Shown piece after piece: positions 48,980 through 58,723 of a stretch of 64,000 nt of DNA. The notes under the pieces are model-generated. The model saw only the letters and a list, made by a program, of their open reading frames with translations. It ran no database searches and was not told where the DNA came from. The position numbers and the translations under genes are program-made. This stretch comes from Symbiodinium microadriaticum (taxonomy: Eukaryota > Sar > Dinophyceae > Suessiales > Symbiodiniaceae), in NCBI GenBank assembly GCA_001939145.1, contig LSRX01000312.1:412113-476112 (forward strand), read 5' to 3'. The first letter of the stretch is position 1, and each line of letters opens with the position of its first letter.

Positions 48980-49370
48980 CCTCGCAAAAACGAATTACTC
49001 TCTAATTCTAATTCGTTTTTTGCTTTTGCCCATGCGAGGGGTCGGGGTTGGCAAAGGCAGAAACGAATTAATGTCAGACACTACTTCCAAAAGGGAAAAT
49101 GCCGAGTTGTGGGCACGGGCAGGGCAGGCAGGAGTGGGGTTGGGGGCAGGGTGGGCAGCGGCAAAAACGAATCAGTGTCAGACCACTCCCAAAATGGGCT
49201 GGGCAGGGCAGGGGCATGGGTGAAGGCGACGGCAGAAACGGAGGTCATCTGCAGCGGCGGCTTCATAGCTCAGTGGTATCGCGCCCATTGGGCAAAGGCC
49301 AAAACGAATTAGAGTCAGACACCAGTTCGTTTTTGCCCCGGGGCAGCGGCAGGCAGGGGTGGGGGTGGGT
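48980..49370. repeat. Cluster of AAAAACGAATTA / GTCAGACA repeats, some inverted
   Basis: GCAAAAACGAATTA and TAATTCGTTTTTTGC form a hairpin at 48983-49022; related blocks near 49060, 49160, 49235, 49300 and (inverted) 49327 lie among GGCAGGGG/GTGGGG sequence. The 132-codon + frame across it (48914-49312) repeats KNE/KTN-type text and is doubtful. Confidence 0.6.
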
Positions 49371-49553
49371 TCTCATGTCCGGTGTTTTCATAACAAGCCA
49401 AGCCACAACGAAACCACGTCCACCCAACCAAAAATAAGAACCTGATCCCGAAAGCTAGGGTACCCTAGGGATTCTTAATTTTGAAGCAACCTGATTTTGT
49501 GAATTCCGCTAGGGGTACGGGCTAAGGTTCTTAAACAGAGGGTTCTTTTACAG

Positions 49554-49697
49554 GATGTTAACTCTAACCCCTTGCACCCCAAACCCGTAACAGCAAGCCA
49601 GCCAGCTCCAGCGTGTCTTCAGCCAGCCCAGGGGGCGCAAAGTTTTTGTTTTAACCTTAAGCCGCAAAGCCCCAGGTGTCGAAACCCTAAGTCCTAA
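49554..49697 (+). CDS. Candidate exon upstream of the glycosyltransferase
   Basis: Follows CTTTTACAG|G. 47 codons: DVNSNPLHPKPVTASQPAPA then CLQPAQGAQSFCFNLKPQ, Pro/Gln rich. Could be a 5' exon of the gene that follows; no direct link. Confidence 0.34.
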   Translation, partial: DVNSNPLHPKPVTASQPAPACLQPAQGAQSFCFNLKPQSPRCRNPKS

Positions 49698-49805
49698 ATC
49701 CAATGCCCTCCCCTCCAAACAAAGCGACATAAACACAGGTTTCGAAACTCTAAACTATAACAAGATTCTAACTCAACTCCAAAACGAAGCAAACTAGCAT
49801 AGCTA

Positions 49806-49942
49806 CAAGGTGTCTTCAGCAAGCCTCCTCATCTTCTCTATCGCACTCTCTGGCCGGGTGTCGATCGGCCACCCTACGTGGTGGTCATACCAAGCTACGG
49901 CCGGCCTCAGAGGCTCTGTCAGGAGCAAAGCTTCAAGTATGG
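49806..49942 (+). CDS. Glycosyltransferase exon with IPSYGRP motif
   Basis: Starts near CTACAAG; reads [20 protein letters not shown] then [20 protein letters not shown]. Donor GTGTAA. The VVIPSYGRP start is typical of this GT group. Confidence 0.58.
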
Positions 49943-50729
49943 GTGTAATGTTTTTTTGATGATCCCCGCATGCGTATGCAGTTATATACATGCATATATA
50001 TATATATATATATATGCATGTATATATATATATATATATATATCATACATGCATGCGTTCATGAATACATCCATCCATCCATCCATCCACCCATCCATCC
50101 ACCCATCCACCCTTACAACATACAATCATATATACATACATACATGCATACATACAAACATACATACACGCTGACGCTTGCAACATGCCTACAAGCATGC
50201 ATACATTACACATACATACATACATACATGCATGCATGCATACATACATCCTACATACGGACATACTTACATACCTACGTACATACATACACACCCACGT
50301 ACCCACCCACATGCATACATGCATACATACATACATACAAACATACATACATAAATACACACCTAGATACTGACATACATACCTACACTCCTACATACAC
50401 ACATACATACATACATACATACATACATGTGCGCCTACATGCCTACGTACAAAGACACACAAACACACACACACACATACATGTATATATGTACATACAT
50501 GTGTGTGTGTATGTATACATGCAAAGATACATTCACAAGTAGAAACACACACAGACAAATAGATACACAGAAACAAAGATACATACATACATACATACAT
50601 ACATACATACATACATACTTAGTTGATTACTTATTTACTTACTTACTGACTTACTTACATGCATGCCTATGTAAGTACAATTACATATGTGTCTATATAT
50701 ATATATATATATGTATACATGTATGTAAG

Positions 50730-50763
<34 letters not shown>

Positions 50764-53700
50764 TGTATGTATGTATGCATGTGTGTGCTTATGTTTGTAT
50801 GTACGCACGTATGTATGCGTGTATGTATGTATGTTTATATGTATGCATGTTTGTATGTATGAATGTATGTATGTGTTTATGTATGTATGCATGTATGTAT
50901 GCATGTATGTATGTATGTATGTATGTCAGTATCTATGTATGTATGTATGTATGTATGTATGTATGCATGTATGTATGTGGGTGGGTATGTTGGGGTGTAT
51001 GTATGTATGCATGTATGTATTTGGGTGGGTATGTAGGTATGTATGTATGTATGTATGTATGTATGTATGCATGTATGTATGTATGTATGTTTTCATGCGT
51101 GTATGTAGGTGTGCAGGTATGCGGGTATGCAGGTATGTATGTAGGTGTGTACGTAGATATGTATGTGCTATGTATGCGCTACGTAGGTAGATGCTTGTCT
51201 GGACGGATGCATGTATGAAATCTGGCTCCGAGAATGCAAGAACATGCAAGATACTATGGCATAACTATAACATATTACAATGTAGTACAGACAGTATGCG
51301 CATAGTCTACGGCAAGCTTCAATATAACATTATATGTGTTAACAGTATAGCATCGTATACAATTAGAAGAATAGAGTAGAACATAATATAATCGAATTCA
51401 GCAGAATCGAGTGTACCATTGTTGTTTATCTTTTGGACAACAATTGAAAACGTGCAGAACATTGGGTACATATGTATGTGTATGTATATAGAAAGATTTT
51501 GAATGTAGTCATATTTGTTTAATTACATATGAGTATGAGTATGAGTACATACATACTTATAATAATATATATATATATATATATTAATTTATGTATGTGT
51601 CTGTCCATGTAGCCTTGTCGGCTTGTCGCGATGCTGTTGTTTTCTGTCATTTTCCCCCCAAGGGATCACCTCCTCCCCTGTCGGCTTCGGTGCATTGGGG
51701 TCTGTCGCCCTCTCCTTGTGTACATATGAATGGAGTTGGGCAGGGATCCATTCCTCATTTTCCCAGATGGGATTGGGTTTGGATTTGCTCAGTGTTCCTT
51801 TCTTCGGTGCGTATGGGTGCGGCTGGTTCGCCCCTCCCTCACCCGGTGTGGCTTCTTGAGCAGTGCTATTCACATCCACTAAGCGGCAACAGATCGCGAC
51901 CTCGAGCGACCCATCCGCGAGATGGTTGACTGTCTTGAGATGCCGAACCCTTAGCATCAACATAGCCCAAAAGCCTTATATAGTAGGGTCTTTGGGCCCA
52001 AAAGCCTTAAAATATGAGTCCTTTGAGGGTAAGGGGAAGTGAAACCAAGATCCAGACGCGACAACACCCACGACGAGGATCGCAACACCGGACCACCCAG
52101 TCCGTGTGAATGTCGGCACGTTGCCCTGAGATTCATAGCCGCAAGCAAAAGCAGCAGCGACAACTTCAACCCCGAGCCATCTTAGCAAAGTCCCTGATTC
52201 GTTTTCGAGATACTTGAGATCCACAGACGGCAAATACACATATATCTTTCTGTTTTTGAATATATACGCACACACACACATATATATATATGTATATATG
52301 TATCTCTCTCTCTCTCTCTATCTGTTTGTGCATGCTCGGTCCTGACCGAGAAATTTATGAAGGGATGTTTAGGATTGCACTTAGGCCCGTCGAGAATGGT
52401 TCAGGGATTCCGCGAACACGGCCAGATTACCAAACCTAGAAAAAGTTTATGTTTAGGGCAATGGGCGAGGGCACTACTTTGTATTACTACCTTGTGTTTG
52501 GGAAGTCATAAGTCTGCAAGGGTCCCCATGAAAAGTACGTCAAGGCGGGTTATGAATCAACCCTGAATCCTAAACCCTACATCAAGCCAAGCCCCACATC
52601 CTGCACTCCACAGCCCAAGCCCCACATCAACGGGTCTAGAGTTTAGGAGTTAAGGGTTTACGGCTTATCAACTTGACAACCCGAAGCCCCTAAACCCTAC
52701 ATCGACACAGCAGGAGACACTCTCTCTTCTCCGTCGGCAGCAGATTCCTGAGCAGCTCATTGAGGTACCGCAGTCAGTGTGGGACTACACCCTGAAAGCT
52801 GAAGGGTTTCTGGCTTAATTCGGGGTTTTGGGGGGTGTAGTGTGCAGGATCCCTATCTACCTCCATAAGAGTGCTACAAGATTTCTCTAAGGGTTACCAC
52901 AAGGGTTGAGGGATTCAGTGCCCCTGCCCGTGTACTCATTAAAGTGTTGCAAGAAACAGGAATGGACATGAGAGGAGTTGGTGCATCGACACGTCTGTTC
53001 TCAGGTCTGGGTCGCTCCCGGCTATGCACCCGAGCAGCAGGAGCTCGGATGAGAAGTGGAGTGCACATTTGGGTTTATCACAGGGACCCCTAGAAAATTA
53101 GAGTTATTGTAGCGCAACCCTAAGCCCTAACCTCTATGCCCTAGACCCCAAACTCCTAAACTTAAACCCCAAACTTGGGTGGAAAATACAACCTCCGTGC
53201 CCGAACCCTGACGTCGGAACTGAAGTTCCGCCTTGGGCCAGGAGCTGGAGGAGAGCCGATACAAGTATGCGCTCAAGGGCTGGCCTTTTGTGAAGGTGAA
53301 GTTGGGCGTTCTTGGAGCCTCGCTTTCGGGTCTACCTGTGGCCAAAAGACCTACCCGTCTTTAAGGAGCTACCGGTATATACTGAAGCCATAAATAAGGA
53401 ATCCTAAGCAGGTAGGGCAGGGTCTAGGGGTTTAGGTTTTCCGGTTTTGTGGGGGGTTTTGTGACGGTGAAGTTGGGTGTGCTTGGAGCCTGCAGGGGTG
53501 ATTTGGCGTAATCATATAGGCTTAGGGTTTAGGGTTTAGGGCATATAAGTCTTCTATAGGGCTTCTACAAGGGTTCTATTGGTGTTTTAGGGCGTTGGGT
53601 TCTGGAAGGTGCAGTTGGATGTTCAGCGTTTTTTTCGAGTTGATAGCGGGTTAGGGCTTAGGGTTCTCGGAAGGGTTTCGCAGGTTCTGTAGGTAAGTTC

Positions 53701-55716
53701 CAAGTGCCACAATTGGTGAGTGTCATGCCTTCACCACTGCCGTAACTATTCTTAATCCCAACTCCTAATCCGCAGCTCTTACGAAAGCGGCTGCTCCTTA
53801 AGAGAGAGCTCAGGAACTCAAGAGCAGCGGGATTACATCAGCAAGCATCATCCTGAAGGTACTCACATCGTGTCTTTCGACGATGATGTGCCAGAGCTTT
53901 TCTGCAAAATCAGGGAGGGCACCACCCAGGATACACTTCAGCCACTACCGCCAGGAGCACTGGAATGTGTGATCCACCATGCGAGAGATCTGATGCATGA
54001 GCAAGGGGCATACATTTGGGGCTTCTCCCCGAGCGCGAACCCAATGAATATGCGGCGAATGCATATATCACGGAGAAATGGCATGGTCAACGGCTTTGCC
54101 TATGGATATCTCAACCGGCATAGCAACGAGTTCCGATCTGTATATGGCTCGCCCACGGAGGATGTAGAGCGCTCCTGCCGTTTCTTCAATGCAGATGGCA
54201 TAGTGCTGAGATATTCTATGCGCCTGGGTGTTCCTTGGGAGCCATTTTCATATTCGTTTTCCTTAGACTGTCAGCCCTAAACTCTAGACTTAAAGTACAT
54301 ATTGGGGTCCAAAGGGGCTCGGAGGTACAGCGCCCGGACTGAGTTCAAGGCAGCTGGGGGGATCAACCTGCTCTACAATACGGCACCGGAAACTTGGTGT
54401 TAGAGGCTGGGTAGGCAATCCTTGACATTTGTGAGCCTAAATACTCGTACCGTCATAAAAAAGGTTGACAATTGTGGGGCTCGGGTTCTCAGCCCCTTAG
54501 TGGGAGGTTTCCGGACGCCTTTGCTGTTAGTTACCGTCTGTGCTTCAGCCCTGCATCCCTGAACCATGAAACCCAAAGCCTTCGAATGAGATTGTGGTAA
54601 GCCCCCCTAAACCCTAAACCCCCCACCGAGTGTGAGTGCTGAAACCCCCCTTAACTCAGCGAAAAGCTCGAATTCTTCATGTTGACGGGCTGAGAACGAA
54701 GCATAGACTCAGCAATTGAGGGCTGCCGGCTTACTGGGCATTCATTCCTTGTGCCTAACCTAGAAACCCAAAGGAAAGGGACGGCAACTAACCAAAAATT
54801 GTCAAGGCAAGGAAGCCACATAGCGTAAGAGCCCAATCCTATAAACCCTAAACCCTACACTCAAAACTTACTATGACCCTTAAACACCCTAAGGGTAGGA
54901 AGGCACATAAGTCACCAGCCCAAAACTCTATAAGCCCTTCCTGTAACCGAAAAGACCTACCTTTTCTAAGGAACTTTATATTGTATATAGAGAAACCCTA
55001 ATAGAGGACCCTAAAGAGTAGGTCCTTCCGGCTGCAGCTACCGAAAGACTTGAAACCCCAGACCCTAAACCCTAAACCCTATGAGCCCTAAACCCTATGA
55101 ACACCTTGTGAACCCTAAAACCATAAAGCCCTAAACCCCAAGCCCTAAAGCCCTAAACCCGAAACCTTTCGGATTGTACCCTGCAGTCCGGGCTTGTCCT
55201 AGCAAAGGCGGGAGGCAAAAAAAAAACCCGAAACCCTAAACCCTAAACCCTAAACCCTAAACCCTAAACCCTAAACCCTAAACCAACCAACCAACCTAAC
55301 CCTTAGGAACCCTGAAGGATGCCTATCAGGCCCAGCCCTCCGAAAGCAATATACGGGATGGTGCTAGAACCACCAAAGCCTAGAATCGTTTTAGGGGTTT
55401 TGGGTTTTAGGGTTTTGGGTTTTAGGGTTTTGGGTTTAGGGTTTTGGGGTTTTAGGGTTTTGGGTTTAGGGTTTAGGGAAGTTTTGGGTTTAGGGATCAG
55501 GGGTCGGGGGTTCGGGGTTAAGGGTTTAGGGTTTAGGCTACTAGGGACACCCAAGACCACCTCGACCCTAAGGAAAGGAAGGCACACGAGGAGGATGCCA
55601 TACGGCGCATCAGCGACTGCTTCCCCCAACTGCTTGAAGTCCGCACAGGCAATCGTCGTCGCAAGACGGCTCAGGCAGTCAACAGCGTCGGTTCTTCCTT
55701 CGGATTTAGGGCTTAG
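49806..55716 (+). CDS. Glycosyltransferase-like split gene (TET/JBP-associated / GREB1-type)
   Basis: Likely a GT-A-fold sugar transferase. Seen: exons 49806-49942, 53226-53329, 53814-54219, 54331-54396 and 55545-55716. In order they give [16 protein letters not shown] (nucleotide-sugar site near the N-terminus), [40 protein letters not shown] and the acidic DDDV expected to bind the metal/nucleotide, then [56 protein letters not shown] and [20 protein letters not shown]. Phase is consistent at the last three junctions. TAGT proteins of this layout are known near TET/JBP enzymes and in GREB1. Donors are GT and one GC. An exon between the first two is probably missing from my model. The first intron holds the 1.2 kb microsatellite. 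Confidence 0.55.
49989..51190. repeat. 1.2 kb CATA / GTAT microsatellite, inverted halves
   Basis: Left half (to about 50620) is CATA with CATC and CACA variants; a (TA)n centre at about 50695-50715; right half is GTAT/GCAT. The halves are reverse complements in kind. All frames here are Tyr/Ile/His/Met/Val/Cys repeat translations. 51190-51590 is AT-rich with no gene. Confidence 0.95.
51591..51963. CDS. Stretch open on both strands, coding strand unclear
   Basis: The minus frame is 124 codons from an ATG inside palindromic element E and is charged ([20 protein letters not shown]). The + frame is 112 codons from an ATG and hydrophobic ([20 protein letters not shown]). Only one can be real; it lies in the large first intron of the glycosyltransferase model. 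Confidence 0.3.
52033..52281 (-). CDS. Minus-strand ORF or exon, one membrane helix
   Basis: On the minus strand: [20 protein letters not shown] then [20 protein letters not shown] and [18 protein letters not shown], a probable transmembrane helix. The ATG (52281) lies in the (CA)n microsatellite; the 3' end runs into palindromic element E, so this is more likely an internal exon. Confidence 0.45.
52357..52566 (+). CDS. Small ORF, unknown
   Basis: ATG to TGA, 69 codons: [20 protein letters not shown] then [20 protein letters not shown]. Short block 52740-52818 ([20 protein letters not shown]) follows. Confidence 0.38.
   Translation: MKGCLGLHLGPSRMVQGFREHGQITKPRKSLCLGQWARALLCITTLCLGSHKSARVPMKSTSRRVMNQP
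52869..53093 (+). CDS. Candidate exon, unknown
   Basis: 74 codons between stops: [20 protein letters not shown] then [20 protein letters not shown]. The first 20 codons resemble the 11.4-12.1 kb minisatellite unit, so a repeat copy may have been joined to coding sequence. Confidence 0.42.
   Translation, partial: ECYKISLRVTTRVEGFSAPARVLIKVLQETGMDMRGVGASTRLFSGLGRSRLCTRAAGARMRSGVHIWVYHRDP
53226..53329 (+). CDS. Glycosyltransferase exon
   Basis: Reads [20 protein letters not shown] then [11 protein letters not shown]. Ends at donor GTCTAC, 4 bases before a CCTG-type palindromic element. The one leftover base pairs with exon 53814 to give Gly. Confidence 0.55.
53335..53413. mobile_element. Palindromic element, family C, starts 4 bases after a donor
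   Basis: CCTGTGGCCAAAAGACCTAC left; the right end AAGCAGG|TA is shortened. It lies at the start of the intron between glycosyltransferase exons 53226 and 53814. Confidence 0.68.
53814..54219 (+). CDS. Glycosyltransferase core exon with DDD
   Basis: Follows AGAGAGCTCAG|G. The longest exon in the window that belongs to a recognised gene: [72 protein letters not shown]. Ends at a GC donor (TCTAT|GCGCCT), leaving two bases. Without splicing it stays open to 54280. Confidence 0.68.
54331..54396 (+). CDS. Glycosyltransferase exon
   Basis: Follows CGGAGGTACAG. Reads [20 protein letters not shown] then T; donor GTGTTA leaves TG, which joins the next exon to make Trp. FK.AGGI..LY is a conserved stretch in the group. 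Confidence 0.6.
54939..55037. mobile_element. Palindromic element, family C
   Basis: CCTGTAACCGAAAAGACCTA left and GTAGGTCCTTCCGGCTGCAG right, in the intron between glycosyltransferase exons 54331 and 55545. Confidence 0.72.
55222..55285. repeat. Longest perfect CCCTAAA array in the window
   Basis: About nine perfect CCCTAAA units, embedded in a longer degenerate tract (55060-55300), within an intron. Confidence 0.92.
55545..55716 (+). CDS. Glycosyltransferase C-terminal exon
   Basis: Follows TAGGCTACTAG|G, at the end of a TTTAGGG tract. Reads [20 protein letters not shown] then [20 protein letters not shown]. Stops at 55714-55716 or is cut at GTTCTT (55690). 55719-55783 (AVSPYMLFEASSRPVEIG) is a weaker following block. 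Confidence 0.6.
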
Positions 55717-56142
55717 GGTTCATGAAGCTGTAAGCCCCTACATGCTCTTTGAAGCATCATCTAGACCTGTTGAGATAGGCTAGTCAGGGGTGCATTGCAC
55801 GGTTACACTTCTTCAGTCATTGTGTCAGGGTAGGTTCGAAACTTGACCATCTTGCACTTAGTCCAAAACCCGAAACCCTAAACCCGCTCCGAGCCCCTGA
55901 ACCCTAAACCCTCCCTAAAACCTCCACTCCAACCAAACCCTGCAAGCGTAGTTCCCCACCACACCCGGTCGCTTCGCCTAGCTGTGAGTGCTGAAACCCC
56001 TAAAGTGTTGAAGGATTTTGGGCTTCGGACATAAAGCCCCGACACCCTTAGCCCCAAACCCCGAAGCCCCAAAACCCAGCATCTCGAAACTCCGAAACCT
56101 TACATCCCCAAACCCTACGATCCTCACCCTACGAAGGCTCAG

Positions 56143-56226
56143 AACTTCATGTTCAAGAGCTTTGGTCATAGTCCGATTCAATCCAATGGGCAGCCGGTGC
56201 CAATGGCGTTTATGCCTCCGAGCTGA
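56143..56226 (+). CDS. Candidate exon, unknown
   Basis: Follows GAAGGCTCAG. Reads NFMFKSFGHSPIQSNGQPVP then MAFMPPS to a TGA. A longer overlapping frame (56018-56242) is partly repeat. Confidence 0.43.
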   Translation, partial: NFMFKSFGHSPIQSNGQPVPMAFMPPS

Positions 56227-56348
56227 AGGAATGCTGGTTTAGGATTCGAATGTCTAGTAAACCTTTAAGAAACCTTTTGAGCTGAGATGAGTTGCGTACC
56301 TCTCTCCGTAAATTAGAGGAACCCTATTCTACAAGGGTAGCATGATAT

Positions 56349-56520
56349 ACCAGAGTATATAGTTAGTATACTATATTCTGTATCATCGATAGTACTTAAA
56401 GAGCCTTACCAGAGTATATATATACTATATACTGTATCATAGATATTACTTAAAGAGCCTTACCAGAGTATATAGTTAGTATACTATATACTGTATCATA
56501 GATAGTACTTAAAGAGCCTT
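56349..56520. repeat. Three tandem copies of a 55-59 bp AT-rich unit
   Basis: Unit ACCAGAGTATATAGTTAGTA...GATAGTACTTAAAGAGCCTT; each unit itself contains ATAGT/ACTAT inverted blocks. Confidence 0.88.
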
Positions 56521-56596
56521 GGCCGGCCGAGGTTCTGCGAGCCGCGCGCTAAGCAGACGGAGCAGGATCAGCAGGTGTCTGTCACCACTCAGGAGG

Positions 56597-56790
56597 AAGG
56601 GACCTGTAGGGCTTTTAGGGACCTGCAGGGTTTTAGGGACCTGTAGATTTTTAGGGACCTCTAGGGTTTCTAGGGACCTGTGTTTTTTTTAGGGACCTCT
56701 AGGGTTTTTAGGGACCTGTAGTTTGTTTTTAGGGACCTCTAGGGTTTTCAGGGACCTCTAGGGTTTTTTAGGGACCTGTAGGGTGTCCCT
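56597..56790. repeat. AGGGACCT minisatellite, about 18-22 bp unit, about ten copies
   Basis: AGGGACCTGTAGGGTTTTT and AGGGACCTCTAGGGTTTTT variants alternate. Ends exactly where the 117-codon frame begins. Confidence 0.88.
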
Positions 56791-57136
56791 TCTGCATTTT
56801 TTGAAGGACCGAGAAAGATTATTCAACTGTGAGCTCCGGTATGATCAGAGTAATAACATCTGCGGACCATTTGTCACTGTGAGAAAGGTTTTGTGTGAAA
56901 TTGATGGTGTTTGTATCACAGCCATATTGAAGCCACCCTTTGTGGCGCTTCGAAGAATATCATCACACATTCGTTCTAAATTCGCTGTTTCCCTAAACCA
57001 CGCAAGTGAGTGTTCATGGAAGAAGCTCGCGTACTCTAGGGTTCGGCATGATATGCCTCATTATAATACACTATCATACTTCAGCTGCATGATCGTGTGC
57101 ACCAAAAAACGCATTCTAGTTGTAAACGCCCCGTAA
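56783..57136 (+). CDS. 117-codon hypothetical protein or exon
   Basis: Clean frame directly after the AGGGACCT repeat: FLKDRERLFNCELRYDQSNN, FVTVRKVLCEIDGVCITAIL, PPFVALRRISSHIRSKFAVS, TLSYFSCMIVCTKKRILVVN. Mixed alpha/beta composition, no low complexity and no competing frame. No start codon other than GTG near the beginning, so it is probably an exon. Family not recognised. Confidence 0.55.
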   Translation: MSLLHFLKDRERLFNCELRYDQSNNICGPFVTVRKVLCEIDGVCITAILKPPFVALRRISSHIRSKFAVSLNHASECSWKKLAYSRVRHDMPHYNTLSYFSCMIVCTKKRILVVNAP

Positions 57137-57139
57137 GCT

Positions 57140-57408
57140 CCAAGTGGTCCGGCATCTTGCGTCATTTGCCTGTGGGGAGTTTTGATTTCGGCACGGCCCA
57201 AGATCAGCTGTCGGACGTGCTGTTGCGGCACTGCAGGTGCGAGAACGAACTGTCGGAGTTTAGCAGGTCTGTGTTACGACCAGGTGTCACAAGTACAACC
57301 GGTCAGGATAAGACGAGGGTAAGAAGACCCACTCCAACCTCCTATGAAGCCCAAAAGACCAAACATCTTAAGTGCCAGACCGCTAAACTCTTAACTTCTA
57401 AGGTTTAG
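57140..57408 (+). CDS. Candidate exon, unknown
   Basis: Reads KWSGILRHLPVGSFDFGTAQ then DVLLRHCRCENELSEFSRSV and TTGQDKTRVRRPTPTSYEAQ. May follow 56783-57136 by a short intron. The last 20 codons are telomere-like. Confidence 0.48.
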
Positions 57409-57497
57409 GACCGTTTAGGACTGTAGCCTCCTACAGTCAAACCCTAAACCCTAAACCCTAAACCCCTAAACCCTCAACCCTCAGTCTTGCCTTCCAG

Positions 57498-57588
57498 GCA
57501 GCTCTAGCAGCAGAGCCGAAGAGGCAGGTCCAGCAGAGCGCAAGCGGCAATGCAGCGATTTTGGACCCTTGGCGCCAGCTCGTCTCAG
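57498..57588 (+). CDS. Small exon with clear splice sites
   Basis: Acceptor TTGCCTTCCAG|G, donor GTCCCT. Reads AALAAEPKRQVQQSASGNAA then ILDPWRQLVS. Both splice sites and the absence of repeat inside make this a good exon; family unknown. Confidence 0.55.
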
Positions 57589-57599
57589 GTCCCTACCTA

Positions 57600-57802
57600 A
57601 CTGGAGGCTCCATTGTATAGTGAACCCCAAAAAGTTGGAAACCGGATTAAGGACAATTAGTGCTGGGATTCCCTATATATGACTCTTAAGGATTGAGGCT
57701 ATTGGGTTTCCAACTTTTGGGCTTCTACTGTAGTTCCTTTTTGTGGTTTATATTTAGGATCCTAATAATAAGCAAGTCCCGAGAAGGAACTACAATGGAG
57801 TC
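57600..57802. mobile_element. Nested palindromic elements (family N inside an A-like element)
   Basis: The outer element has GGCTCCATTGTA ... TAGTTCCTTTTTGTGG ... GGAACTACAATGGAGTC. Its left arm is split after ATTGTA by a reversed N element (57612-57737), again with TA on both sides. A related outer copy without the insert is at 31570-31655. Confidence 0.75.
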
Positions 57803-58012
57803 TAATTTAGGGGTCGGAAGAATTACTAGTCGTAATTCTACGACACTATACACCGAAGCCATATGTTCCAACTGTTAAGACCGCTATGCTACCTTTTAAA
57901 TAGTGTACAAGGAATTCAAGTGCTATAGGGTGTAAAGCGGGTCTATAAGGGTGCCAGAAGGAGAAAGAGTTCGGGGCTTAAGATAGCATTCAGAGAACCC
58001 AAATACACCTGA

Positions 58013-58153
58013 ATCCTTGCCTTCTGGTATACATTCCTGAACCAAGGGCACCTGCGCTTTCTGGGTGTACCGTCCCATGATAAACGCTATGGTTTCATCG
58101 TTTTGCTACTGATGGGCTGCTATTGTTACTGCTGCATGAGTCGTGTGCCATGA
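58013..58153 (+). CDS. Exon with membrane helix, unknown
   Basis: 46 codons: ILAFWYTFLNQGHLRFLGVP then SHDKRYGFIVLLLMGCYCYC. Likely one transmembrane segment near the end. Confidence 0.42.
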   Translation: MLAFWYTFLNQGHLRFLGVPSHDKRYGFIVLLLMGCYCYCCMSRVP

Positions 58154-58226
58154 CGAAGCGGTTCTCTCGGACAGGGTAAGACCCGAAGCCCTAAATCGCA
58201 CAAGGCTTAGACCCTACCGCTGCCAG

Positions 58227-58310
58227 CGCGCATTGGGCGTGGAACCAAACGTTTGCTCTTGCCAAAATCCCGAAGTTCTCTCCGACTTCACCGCTCACAA
58301 GATTAGTTAG
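58227..58310 (+). CDS. Candidate exon, unknown
   Basis: Follows TACCGCTGCCAG. Reads RALGVEPNVCSCQNPEVLSD then FTAHKIS. A second frame (AHWAWNQTFALAKIPKFSPT) is also open. Confidence 0.42.
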   Translation, partial: RALGVEPNVCSCQNPEVLSDFTAHKIS

Positions 58311-58723
58311 ATCTAGTAAGTATTGTTGATGTTATTTTGGTAGTGATTACTAGGGCAGATATTTCAAAAGAAGGACTTCTTCCAAGGGTCTACTCAAACA
58401 GATAGGGCCGTGATGGTTTGCGGCTGGCGACTATAGTGTCGGGATAAGTTGTAACAGCTTTCCTGTGAAGTCCCTGTCTACTTGTACCCTCTGTGTACAA
58501 CCTACATTCAGCATCGGGGTCCCTCCGTTGTCGCGTCCAGTTCGTGCCACACTCCGATGCCGCGATGCCCATACCTTGTATTTATACCCTGAGCCCTGAA
58601 ACCCTAAGCCAGTGGGCATAGATCCTCAGCCATGCGGGAGGGAAAGGAAACCCTAGGTCCTAAGGGAAAGGAAACCTCAGGCTGTAAGCCCTAAACCCTT
58701 TTTTTGCCCATCCCGGACTGCAG

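Noticed and set aside
49251..49330. tRNA gene suggested by TAGCTCAGTGGTAT
   Set aside because: The D-stem does not pair properly, no matching acceptor 3' strand is found, and the expected GGTTCGA B box is absent; at most a SINE or tRNA relic.
49970..51249. ORFs of 151-263 codons rich in Tyr, Met, Val, Cys, His and Ile
   Set aside because: Pure CATA/GTAT microsatellite translation; no unique sequence inside.
55222..55285. Chromosome end
   Set aside because: The array has only about nine perfect units, is internal to a gene, and both orientations of the heptamer occur across the window.
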